The translations under genes were made by a program, and so were the position numbers. From positions 1 to 64,000 of the forward strand of contig JANQRH010000016.1 of NCBI GenBank assembly GCA_028284625.1: a DNA stretch of 64,000 nt. The letters run 5' to 3'. The notes under the pieces are model-generated. The model had not been told where the DNA came from. It did not search any database and worked only from the letters and a program-made list of their open reading frames with translations. The DNA is from Afifellaceae bacterium. Its GTDB lineage: Bacteria > Pseudomonadota > Alphaproteobacteria > Rhizobiales > Afifellaceae. Below are positions 56,559 to 64,000 of this stretch, piece by piece. Every line of letters starts with the position of its first letter. Within the stretch, counting starts at the first letter, position 1.

Positions 56559-57424
56559 CGGAGCCGCTCGCGGCGATACTTCCCCCGCCGCTCGTTGACG
56601 AGGCCGTAGAGCGGGCGCTTGCAGAGGACCTTGGGCGCGCGGGCGACATCACCTCCGCGGCGACCATCCCCGGCGATGCGCATGCGGAAGCCGTCATCGC
56701 GGCGCGCGAGGCGGGCGTCATTGCCGGCCTGCCGCTTGCCGAGGCAGCCTTTCGCCGCATGGATGCGTCCTGCGCCTTTCAAGCGCTCGTCGCGGACGGC
56801 GACCGCGTCGATGCGGGTGCGATCGTGGCACGCATTTCCGGCAAGGCGCGCGCCGTTCTTTCGGCGGAGCGCGTGGCGCTCAATTTTCTTGGGCATCTCT
56901 CCGGCATCGCGACGCTCACCCGTCGCTACGCCGATGCGATTGCCCATACGAAGGCCAAGATCACCTGCACGCGAAAGACAACCCCCGGGTTGCGAGCGCT
57001 TGAGAAATACGCCGTGCGTTGCGGTGGCGGGCGCAACCATCGCTACGGGCTGGATGACGCGATCCTCATCAAGGACAACCACATCGCACTCGCCGGCGGC
57101 GTGACGACAGCCATCCGCCGCGCCCGCGCCGCTGCCGGCCATCTGGTGAAGATTGAGGTGGAGGTCGACACGCTCGACCAGCTTCGCGAGGCGCTCTCGG
57201 CCGGCGCGGAAGTGGTGCTGCTCGACAATATGCCGCCAGCGTTCCTTTCCGAGGCCGTGGCGCTGAACAACGCGGCGGCCGTGCTTGAAGCTTCAGGCGG
57301 GGTCACGTTGGATAGTGTTGCGGCGATCGCCGAAACCGGCGTCGACACGATCTCGTCAGGGGCGATCACCCATTCCGCCCCGGCGCTCGACCTCGGATTG
57401 GACGTGACCATCCGGTCCGCCTAG
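56555..57424 (+). CDS. nadC: Nicotinate-nucleotide pyrophosphorylase (carboxylating)
   Basis: A 289-residue quinolinate phosphoribosyltransferase that makes nicotinate mononucleotide from quinolinate and PRPP. '[20 protein letters not shown]' and '[20 protein letters not shown]' are the PRPP and quinolinate sites; '[11 protein letters not shown]' and 'SGAITHSA' complete the barrel. Starts at ATGA overlapping nadB, so the three enzymes of de novo NAD synthesis are made together. Confidence 0.97.
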   Translation: MTEPLAAILPPPLVDEAVERALAEDLGRAGDITSAATIPGDAHAEAVIAAREAGVIAGLPLAEAAFRRMDASCAFQALVADGDRVDAGAIVARISGKARAVLSAERVALNFLGHLSGIATLTRRYADAIAHTKAKITCTRKTTPGLRALEKYAVRCGGGRNHRYGLDDAILIKDNHIALAGGVTTAIRRARAAAGHLVKIEVEVDTLDQLREALSAGAEVVLLDNMPPAFLSEAVALNNAAAVLEASGGVTLDSVAAIAETGVDTISSGAITHSAPALDLGLDVTIRSA

Positions 57425-57626
57425 CACCTGGACATCAGGCCAGCGTTTTTGTTCCCGGAATTGCGGCATCTCAAGGATTTGGCGCGGCGAAACCATTCTA
57501 TGGAGCGCTGAACCGCCTTGAGCGAGGCGGTCGGGTCTTTTCTACGCTGGCGATTGTGTGGCGGGCCCGTTCGGGTTAGCAGCAAGCGACCAGGAAACAT
57601 TTAATCGCATTGAGAAGGGGCGGCTC

Positions 57627-60299
57627 ATGGCGAAGTGGGTCTACACTTTCGGCGGCAGTAAGGCAGAGGGCTCCCGCGATATGAAGGAGCTCCTCGGCGG
57701 CAAGGGAGCGAACCTTGCGGAGATGGCGAGCCTTGGCATACCGGTGCCGCCGGGCTTCACGATCACCACGGAGGCCTGCAACCACTTCTACGCCAACGAC
57801 CGCACCTACCCATCCGACCTCAAGGAGCAGGTGGAAGCAGCGCTCGGCACGGTCGCCGACGTAACGGGCAAGGTCTTCGGAGACGCCAAAGATCCTCTGC
57901 TCCTATCAGTGCGATCAGGCGCGCGCGCCTCCATGCCCGGCATGATGGACACGGTTCTGAACCTCGGGCTCAACGACGAAACGGTGAAGGTGGTGGCGGA
58001 ATCGGCCGGTCCGCGCTTCGCCTGGGACTCCTACCGGCGCTTCGTCCAGATGTATTCCGACGTGGTGCTCGGCGTCGATCATCACGAATTTGAATCGATC
58101 CTTGAGCTTGAGCGCGAGAAGCGCGGCGCCGCGCAGGACACCGATCTCGACGCGGAGGCGCTCCAGGAAATCGTCGAGCTCTACAAGAAGCTCGTTGAAG
58201 ATACGCACGAAACACCCTTTCCGCAGGCGCCGCACGATCAATTGTGGGGCGCCGTCGGCGCTGTGTTCGGCTCGTGGATGAACCCGCGCGCCATCGCCTA
58301 CCGCCAGCTTCATGATCTGCCGGCAAGCTGGGGCACGGCCATCAACGTGCAGGCCATGGTGTTCGGCAATACGGGCGACGATTCCGCCACCGGCGTTGCC
58401 TTTACGCGTAATCCCGCGACCGGCGAGAAGGCGCTCTACGGAGAGTTTCTCGTGAACGCCCAGGGCGAGGACGTGGTCGCCGGCATTCGCACGCCGCAGG
58501 ACCTGACGGAAGCTGCGAAAGAAGCGTCCGGCTCCAACCTCCCGTCGCTTGAGGCGATCATGCCGGAGGCGTTCGGGGAGTTCAAAGGCATCGTGGAGCG
58601 GCTGGAGAGCCATTACCGCGACATGCAGGACGTGGAATTCACGGTGGAGCGCGGCAAACTGTGGATGCTGCAGACGCGCGCCGGCAAGCGCACCGCCAAG
58701 GCGGCGCTCAAGGTCGCCGTCGACATGGCCGCGGAGGGGCTGATCACGCGCGAAGAGGCAGTGGGCCGCGTAGAGCCGAATGCGCTCGACCAGCTGCTCC
58801 ACCCGACGCTCGACCCGGAAGCGGAACGCACGCTGATGACGCGCGGCCTGCCGGCCTCGCCCGGCGCCGCCACCGGCGCCATCGTCTTCTCCGCCGAGGA
58901 AGCGGAGCGGGAGCGCAGCGAGGGCAACGACACGCTGCTTGTGCGCAACGAGACCAGCCCGGAGGACATCCACGGCATGGTCGCCGCCGTCGGTATTCTG
59001 ACGGCGCGCGGCGGTATGACCAGCCACGCCGCTGTTGTGGCGCGCGGCATGGGCAAGCCCTGCGTCTGCGGCGCCGGTGCGCTGAAGATCGACGCCAAAG
59101 CGGGCACCATGAATGTCGGAGGCAAGACCTGGAAGGCCGGCGATGTGATCACCATCGACGGTGCGACCGGCGAGATCTTCGATGGCCGTGTACCGACGCT
59201 CCAGCCGGAGTTGACAGGCGATTTCGGCACGCTGATGGAATGGGCGGACGCGGCGCGCCGCATGAAGGTGCGGGCCAATGCCGAAACCCCCAACGATGCG
59301 CGCGTGGCGCTTGATTTCGGCGCTGAGGGGATCGGGCTTTGCCGCACGGAGCATATGTTCTTTGAGGGCGAGCGGATCGTTTCGGTGCGTGAGATGATCC
59401 TCGCCTCCGACGAAGCGGGACGCCGCGCCGCGCTCGACAAGCTTCTACCCATGCAGCGGCAGGACTTCCTGGAGCTCTTCACGATCATGAGCGGCTTGCC
59501 GGTGACCATCCGGCTGCTCGACCCGCCGCTCAACGAGTTCCTCCCCAAGGAGGATGACGAGATCGCCGATGTCGCAAAGGCGATGGGCGTGAAGCCGGCC
59601 CGGCTGCGGGAACGCCTGATCGCGCTGACCGAAGCCAATCCGATGCTCGGGCATCGCGGTTGCCGTCTGCTCGTCACCTATCCTGAGATCGCCGAGATGC
59701 AGACGCGCGCCATCCTTGAGGCGGCGGCCGAAGCGGCGAAGGAGACGGGCAAATCGGTCACGCCGGAGATCATGGTGCCCTTGGTCGGCATGCGCAGCGA
59801 GCTCGACACCGTCAAAAAGATCATCCAGGAGACGGCGGAGACGTTGAAGGCCAACGGCACGGCAGTCGATTTCTCCATCGGCACGATGATTGAGCTGCCG
59901 CGCGCCGCTTTGCGGGCGCAGGAGATTGCGGAGGCCGCGGACTTCTTCTCATTTGGCACCAACGATCTGACGCAGACGACCTTCGGCATATCGCGCGACG
60001 ACGCGGCCAACTTCATTCCGAGCTACCAGGAGCAGGGGCTGATCGAGAAAGACCCCTTCGTCACGCTCGACGCGGACGGCGTCGGCGTTTTGGTGCGGGT
60101 CGGCGCGAATGAGGGCCGAAAGGCCAGGCCGGAACTCAAGGTCGGCATCTGTGGCGAGCATGGCGGCGACCCCGCCTCAATCCGCTTCTGCGACGCCGTC
60201 GGGCTCGACTACGTGTCGTGCTCGCCTTTCCGCGTGCCGATCGCGCGGCTGGCGGCGGCGCAGGCGGCGCTCTCCACGGCGCAGGACCAGACCGCATAA
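57627..60299 (+). CDS. ppdK: Pyruvate, phosphate dikinase
   Basis: An 890-residue enzyme that interconverts pyruvate, ATP and phosphate with PEP, AMP and pyrophosphate. The ATP-grasp domain begins 'KGANLAEMASLGIPVPPGF', the phospho-histidine is in 'GGMTSHAAVVARGMGKPCVCG', and the PEP-binding barrel ends 'ICGEHGGDPASIRFCDAVGLDYVSCSPFRVP' region with the catalytic cysteine. The ATG at 57627 with GAGAAGGGG upstream is chosen over a longer frame. About 200 bp without genes precede it. Confidence 0.97.
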   Translation: MAKWVYTFGGSKAEGSRDMKELLGGKGANLAEMASLGIPVPPGFTITTEACNHFYANDRTYPSDLKEQVEAALGTVADVTGKVFGDAKDPLLLSVRSGARASMPGMMDTVLNLGLNDETVKVVAESAGPRFAWDSYRRFVQMYSDVVLGVDHHEFESILELEREKRGAAQDTDLDAEALQEIVELYKKLVEDTHETPFPQAPHDQLWGAVGAVFGSWMNPRAIAYRQLHDLPASWGTAINVQAMVFGNTGDDSATGVAFTRNPATGEKALYGEFLVNAQGEDVVAGIRTPQDLTEAAKEASGSNLPSLEAIMPEAFGEFKGIVERLESHYRDMQDVEFTVERGKLWMLQTRAGKRTAKAALKVAVDMAAEGLITREEAVGRVEPNALDQLLHPTLDPEAERTLMTRGLPASPGAATGAIVFSAEEAERERSEGNDTLLVRNETSPEDIHGMVAAVGILTARGGMTSHAAVVARGMGKPCVCGAGALKIDAKAGTMNVGGKTWKAGDVITIDGATGEIFDGRVPTLQPELTGDFGTLMEWADAARRMKVRANAETPNDARVALDFGAEGIGLCRTEHMFFEGERIVSVREMILASDEAGRRAALDKLLPMQRQDFLELFTIMSGLPVTIRLLDPPLNEFLPKEDDEIADVAKAMGVKPARLRERLIALTEANPMLGHRGCRLLVTYPEIAEMQTRAILEAAAEAAKETGKSVTPEIMVPLVGMRSELDTVKKIIQETAETLKANGTAVDFSIGTMIELPRAALRAQEIAEAADFFSFGTNDLTQTTFGISRDDAANFIPSYQEQGLIEKDPFVTLDADGVGVLVRVGANEGRKARPELKVGICGEHGGDPASIRFCDAVGLDYVSCSPFRVPIARLAAAQAALSTAQDQTA

Positions 60300-60504
60300 A
60301 ATCTGTGTGGCCGCATTATTGCCCGATTAACTAAGCACGATTTCCAGGCGTCATGAGTGCGGCGACTGGTTGAGCCCTAAAGGGGGGCACATCTCGGTTA
60401 ACCGCCTGTCAACCTCAACTCGGGTTTAATGGCGTTGTGGAACGGCGGTCAGCGTTTGTTGCAAGTTGGCAACAGGCGTCGCGAGGTGAAGGGGTAACCA
60501 CGCT

Positions 60505-61635
60505 GTGCAACAGGCGTTAGCGCGCGTACGCGTCCTTGTTTTGACGGCCACAACAGCCGTCTTCTCGGTCGCAGCGATCGCCACGGCGGTCTCCGGCGAT
60601 GTACACAAGTCCATAGTCACCGCTATCTTAAAGGCTCTGCCCGCGGCTGAGCGTCCGGAAGCGACGGTCACCGAAGCGCAGGTTCCGCCGACAATCGTGT
60701 CTATCGGCGAAACGGCGGTTCAAACGCCGGATGCGGCGGAATTACGCAGGTTCTCCGAGGCGGAGGATCTGCCGCAGGCCGGCGTGCTCGCCAACCGCGA
60801 GTTGGGTGACCCGCACAATCCAGACGAGCCGCTTCTGGTCTTCACGCCGCGCGGTCGGCCGCTCGCCGTCGCCGAGGTGACGCGCACGGCCTTCGCCAAG
60901 AGGGCGGCCGAGCAGCTGCAGCGCGAGATCGCGCTGGCGCGCGTGCCGCAAGCCAAGCCGGCTACGGTTTGGTCCATTCCCGGCAACATGACGACGCCGT
61001 CGCCGATGATGGCCTATGCGCGCGCGCCGGACACGTTCGACGAGCCCTTCTCGGCCGTCCTCGGCCTGCGCAGCTCGGTCACGGAACTGGATGACGGTCA
61101 CTATCGTCCGCGTCCGCGCCCCGATGACACCGTGCTTGCCGCTTGGCTCGACGGTCGCAGCCCGGCGCAGTTCGCGGAAGGCACGCATGATTGGCTGCAG
61201 AACCCGCTGCCGGCCGATGTCTATTCGCAGAAGCAGCAGAAGTGCCTGGCCGAAGGCATCTACTTTGAGGCCCGCGGCGAGCCGCAATCCGGTCAGGCCG
61301 CCGTCGCCCAGGTCATTCTCAATCGGGTGCGCAACCCGGCCTATCCCAACACGATCTGCGGTGTCGTCTATCAAAACGAACGCCGCCGCCATAAATGCCA
61401 GTTCTCGTTCGCTTGCGACGGCCATGCGGAGATCATCCGCTCGCAGCGCTCATGGAAGGTGGCGCAGCAGATCGGCCGCGACGTGACGGACGGCAAGTTG
61501 TGGATCGACGACGTGGGCGATTCCACGCACTACCACGCCAATTACGTCAGCCCGCGTTGGGGCCGGCGCATGATCCGGGTCGACAAGATCGGCGCCCACA
61601 TCTTCTACCGCACGCGTTTCGGCGGCTGGTCCTGA
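60505..61635 (+). CDS. SleB-type cell wall hydrolase
   Basis: A 376-residue exported hydrolase. An N-terminal hydrophobic segment ('VLVLTATTAVFSVAAIATAV') acts as signal or anchor, a long linker follows, and the Hydrolase_2 (SleB) domain occupies about residues 245-370: 'CLAEGIYFEARGEPQSGQAA' with the catalytic glutamate, 'VILNRVRNPAYPNTICGVV', 'CQFSFACDG' and 'THYHANYVSPRW'. GTG start with AAGGGGT upstream. A gene of this type next to ppdK and glyS is common in Hyphomicrobiales. Confidence 0.92.
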   Translation: MQQALARVRVLVLTATTAVFSVAAIATAVSGDVHKSIVTAILKALPAAERPEATVTEAQVPPTIVSIGETAVQTPDAAELRRFSEAEDLPQAGVLANRELGDPHNPDEPLLVFTPRGRPLAVAEVTRTAFAKRAAEQLQREIALARVPQAKPATVWSIPGNMTTPSPMMAYARAPDTFDEPFSAVLGLRSSVTELDDGHYRPRPRPDDTVLAAWLDGRSPAQFAEGTHDWLQNPLPADVYSQKQQKCLAEGIYFEARGEPQSGQAAVAQVILNRVRNPAYPNTICGVVYQNERRRHKCQFSFACDGHAEIIRSQRSWKVAQQIGRDVTDGKLWIDDVGDSTHYHANYVSPRWGRRMIRVDKIGAHIFYRTRFGGWS

Positions 61636-61666
61636 GCCAAAGACCTTCGCTGCTCCTGCGAAGTGA

Positions 61667-61700
61667 GAAGCGCGCCTTCGGGCGCGCTTCTTGGTTTTTG
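61667..61700 (+). terminator. Rho-independent terminator after the SleB gene
   Basis: Perfect 10-bp stem GAAGCGCGCC / GGCGCGCTTC closed by a TTCG tetraloop, followed by TTGGTTTTTG. It lies 31 bases past the stop codon and is the best intrinsic terminator in the window. Confidence 0.88.
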
Positions 61701-61724
61701 GGGTGCGGCGTAGCATTCCCTATC

Positions 61725-61824
61725 GTCGTCATTGCCGGGCTTGACCCGGCAATCCATCCGTATGCGGCGCTCCCAGTCGAGCCGGGGAGGAATAGATGCC
61801 CGGATCAAGTCCGGGCATGACGAC
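61725..61824. repeat. Composite palindromic intergenic repeat, copy 3 (inverted)
   Basis: Reverse orientation of the elements at 2775 and 14592: the TTGCCGGG-type hairpin comes first and the TGCCCGG-type second, with the same GTCGTCAT/ATGACGAC ends. About 100 bp, in the convergent space between the SleB gene and glyS. Confidence 0.85.
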
Positions 61825-61851
61825 ATCGAGGATTGGTCGATCGGGCAAAGG

Positions 61852-64000
61852 CTACCCGCCAATCCGGGAGAAATCCGCCACCGTCAGCGTTGCCTGCCGA
61901 AGCATGTTGAGGAGTTTTAGCCGATTGCGGCGAAGCTCCGGATCGTCGGCATTGACGGTGACGTGGTCGAAGAAGGCGTCGACTGCCGGCCGGAGTTCGG
62001 CGAGCGCGCGCATGGCGCCCTCAAAGTCCTCCTTCGCGACATGCTCGCGCGCGTGGCCTTCCGCCGCCTGCATCACGTGGAAGAGTGCACGCTCTTCCGG
62101 CGCGCCGCGCTCTTCGATCAGATGATGATCGGGCGGATCGGCGAAGGCGCCCTCGCCGTCCTTCTTCTCCTCGTCGCGCAGGATGTTGGCGGCGCGGCGA
62201 AAGCCGGTGAGCAGGTTTTGCCCGTCATCAGTATCGAGCAGATTGCCGAGCGCCTCCACGCGGCGGACGATCATCAGGAGGTCGTCCTGAGCTTCTTTTA
62301 CCTTCTCGCCCGCGCCTTCGGCGCTCCCCGTCTCACGGGGTAAGGCAAAGACCGCATCGATCAGATCGTGCCGTGCGCCCTCGTCGCGGATATGGACTTT
62401 GAGGCGGTCAGCGAAGAAGGCGAGGAGGTCGGCGGCGATGTCTGCCTTTAATGCAAACGCATTGGACAGCGCAATCCGCAGGTCGTTCGTCAGCACGATC
62501 CGGATCACACCCAACGCCGCGCGGCGTAGCGCATAAGGGTCCTTGCTGCCCGTCGGCTTCTCATCGATCGCCCAGAAGCCGACAAGCGTATCGAGCTTGT
62601 CGGCGAGCGCCACCGCGATGCTCACCGGTTCGCTCGGCACGGCGTCACCCGGCCCCTGCGGCCTGTAATGATCGCGGATGGCGTCCGCGATTTCGGGCGC
62701 CTCGTCCTGCGCCAGCGCGTAGTAGCGCCCCATGACGCCCTGTAGCTCGGGGAACTCGCCGACCATCGCGGTGGTGAGATCGGCCTTTGCAAGCCGCGCT
62801 GCTTTCTCCGCGGCGTCGGGATCGGCGCCGACCAGCAGCGCCAGTTCACGCGCCAGGTGCGCAACGCGCTCCACGCGCTCCGCCTGGCTGCCGAGCTTTT
62901 CGTGAAAGGTCACGCTGTCGAGCTTGGCGCCCCACGCCTCCAGCGGAACCTTGCGGTCCTGCTCCCAGAAGAAACGTGCGTCGGCGAGCCGCGCGGCGAT
63001 CACGCGCTCATTGCCGGCGACGATCGCCTTGCCGCCGTCCGACGCCTCGATGTTGGCGACCAGAATGAATCGGTTGGTCAGCGCGCCGGAGGAATCCTTC
63101 AGCACAAAGCATTTTTGGTTCTGGCGGATGGTGAGGCGGATGACCTCGTCGGGGATGTCGAGGAAGTCGGAATCGAACGCCCCCACCAACACGACCGGCC
63201 ATTCGACCAATCCCGCGACCTCGTCCAGGAGCCCGGGATCGTCCACCACCTCCAGGCCCTGCGCAAAGGCGAGGTTCTTCGCCTCCGTCTCGATGATCGC
63301 CTTGCGCCGTTCGGCATCGAGCACGATTTTGGCGGCCTCAAGCGAGGCGACGTAATCATCGAAGCGGCGGACGGCAATCGGCTCGCCGCCGGCTTGAAAG
63401 CGATGGCCCTCGGTGGTGTTGCCGGCGGTGACGCCGCCGACCTCGAAGGGAACGACGATCGGCTCCTCCGTCTCCGGGCCGAAAGTGCACAGGATCGAAC
63501 GTAGCGGGCGCACCCATCTGAGGCTCGCCGTTCCCTCCGCCGACCCTTCAGCAAACGGCGAGTCCGCAGGCGCGGAGCGCGCGCCCCAGCGCATCGATTT
63601 CGGCCAGGGGAAATCGCGGATCACACCGGGCGCGATCTCCGCAACGATCTCCTCCGCCGCGCGGCCGGGCTTGGTGATCGCCGCGACATAGAAGTCGCCC
63701 TTCTTCGGGTCGGATTGGACTTCGGCATCGTCGATGGAGGCAAGGCCGGCAGCACGCAGAAAACCTTCGATGGCCTTATCCGGTGCGCCGACGCGCGGGC
63801 CCTTGCGTTCCTCGCGCGTATCGGCGGAACGCGCCATGAGCCCATGCACGCTGAGCGCCAACCGCCGCGGCGTAGCGAAGGCGCGGGCGCCCTCATAGGT
63901 CAAGCCGGTGGCGACCAGCCCTTCGGTCACCAGGCGGCGCAGATCGTCCGCCGCCTTGCGCTGCATGCGCGCAGGGATTTCCTCCGACAGGAGTTCCAGA
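61852..64000 (-). CDS. glyS: Glycyl-tRNA synthetase beta subunit, partial at right edge
   Basis: The C-terminal 716 or so residues of GlyS, which with GlyQ charges tRNA-Gly. The frame continues past the internal ATG at 63966 to the window edge, where it reads [11 protein letters not shown] before '[13 protein letters not shown]', matching the usual GlyS N-terminus; the first few residues and the start codon are missing. 'WGKSMRW'-like 'PKSMRWG', '[14 protein letters not shown]' and the anticodon-binding DALR-like tail are visible. The gene is convergent with the SleB gene; glyQ is expected upstream, beyond the edge. Confidence 0.96.
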   Translation of the reverse strand, partial: LELLSEEIPARMQRKAADDLRRLVTEGLVATGLTYEGARAFATPRRLALSVHGLMARSADTREERKGPRVGAPDKAIEGFLRAAGLASIDDAEVQSDPKKGDFYVAAITKPGRAAEEIVAEIAPGVIRDFPWPKSMRWGARSAPADSPFAEGSAEGTASLRWVRPLRSILCTFGPETEEPIVVPFEVGGVTAGNTTEGHRFQAGGEPIAVRRFDDYVASLEAAKIVLDAERRKAIIETEAKNLAFAQGLEVVDDPGLLDEVAGLVEWPVVLVGAFDSDFLDIPDEVIRLTIRQNQKCFVLKDSSGALTNRFILVANIEASDGGKAIVAGNERVIAARLADARFFWEQDRKVPLEAWGAKLDSVTFHEKLGSQAERVERVAHLARELALLVGADPDAAEKAARLAKADLTTAMVGEFPELQGVMGRYYALAQDEAPEIADAIRDHYRPQGPGDAVPSEPVSIAVALADKLDTLVGFWAIDEKPTGSKDPYALRRAALGVIRIVLTNDLRIALSNAFALKADIAADLLAFFADRLKVHIRDEGARHDLIDAVFALPRETGSAEGAGEKVKEAQDDLLMIVRRVEALGNLLDTDDGQNLLTGFRRAANILRDEEKKDGEGAFADPPDHHLIEERGAPEERALFHVMQAAEGHAREHVAKEDFEGAMRALAELRPAVDAFFDHVTVNADDPELRRNRLKLLNMLRQATLTVADFSRIGG

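Noticed and set aside
57425-57626. Short gene between nadC and ppdK
   Set aside because: Only an in-frame extension of ppdK is open; no separate start with a ribosome site and no conserved product.
57915-59354. A 479-codon minus-strand frame opposite ppdK
   Set aside because: Repetitive Arg/Gly/His/Ala composition and no recognisable domain; ppdK motifs run throughout the other strand.
60300-60504. Riboswitch or small RNA upstream of the SleB gene
   Set aside because: The 205-base gap has no conserved riboswitch core or stable long hairpin that I could recognise.

Overview
The window is a stretch of high-GC alphaproteobacterial chromosome, most likely from the Hyphomicrobiales (Rhizobiales). 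Three things suggest this: gene order such as SleB hydrolase next to ppdK and glyS; two roughly 101-bp RIME-like intergenic elements of the kind scattered through rhizobial genomes; and families largely restricted to this class (TIGR02301-like protein, NadQ-type regulator, CSS-EAL protein). There is no integrase, transposase, CRISPR array or rRNA. One tRNA gene (Ser, GGA) is present.

Layout. 1-9037 (all minus): a reductive pyrimidine or hydantoin catabolic operon (omega-aminotransferase, malonate/methylmalonate semialdehyde dehydrogenase, a low-GC membrane protein that looks inserted, beta-ureidopropionase-type amidase, dihydropyrimidinase), followed by a nitrate/pyrimidine-type ABC importer whose last permease runs off the left edge. 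9246-13142: FecR-domain protein, CSS-EAL c-di-GMP phosphodiesterase, UDP-glucose dehydrogenase. 13397-20588: an aromatic-acid region with 4-hydroxybenzoate hydroxylase, a DpgC-like cofactor-free dioxygenase coupled to a phenylacetate-CoA-ligase-like enzyme, and a divergent TRAP transporter. 20775-27133: a tightly packed four-gene operon encoding a di-haem c-type cytochrome with a DUF4384-like tail, an OmpA-domain protein and two secreted caspase-like (C14) proteins. A class II cytochrome c faces it.

27922-37000: ClbS/DfsB-like protein, Tat-exported CpdB-type nucleotidase, tRNA-Ser, MsrA, MepA endopeptidase, a GT-C membrane glycosyltransferase beside a divergent GtrA protein, and an L,D-transpeptidase. 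36945-42248 (minus): aroC, a histidine phosphatase, a NrtR/NadQ-like regulator, a tyrosine phosphatase, an HD hydrolase, ygfZ, and a ParDE toxin-antitoxin pair. 42334-53571: a dihydroorotase-like protein, a polysaccharide flippase, small conserved proteins, Nudix, YedK, GST, an FAD-linked oxidase, FabI, an AcuI-type reductase and an MFS transporter. 53817-57424: the de novo NAD operon nadA-nadB-nadC, with a strong palindrome in front of nadA. 57627-64000: ppdK, a SleB-type cell wall hydrolase, and convergent glyS running off the right edge.

The two most promising unexplained units are the cytochrome/OmpA/twin-caspase operon and the DpgC-ligase-TRAP aromatic cassette. The palindrome before nadABC together with a NadQ/NrtR-like regulator 14 kb away gives a testable regulatory circuit. 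Family assignments come from reading the sequence; no database search was run.
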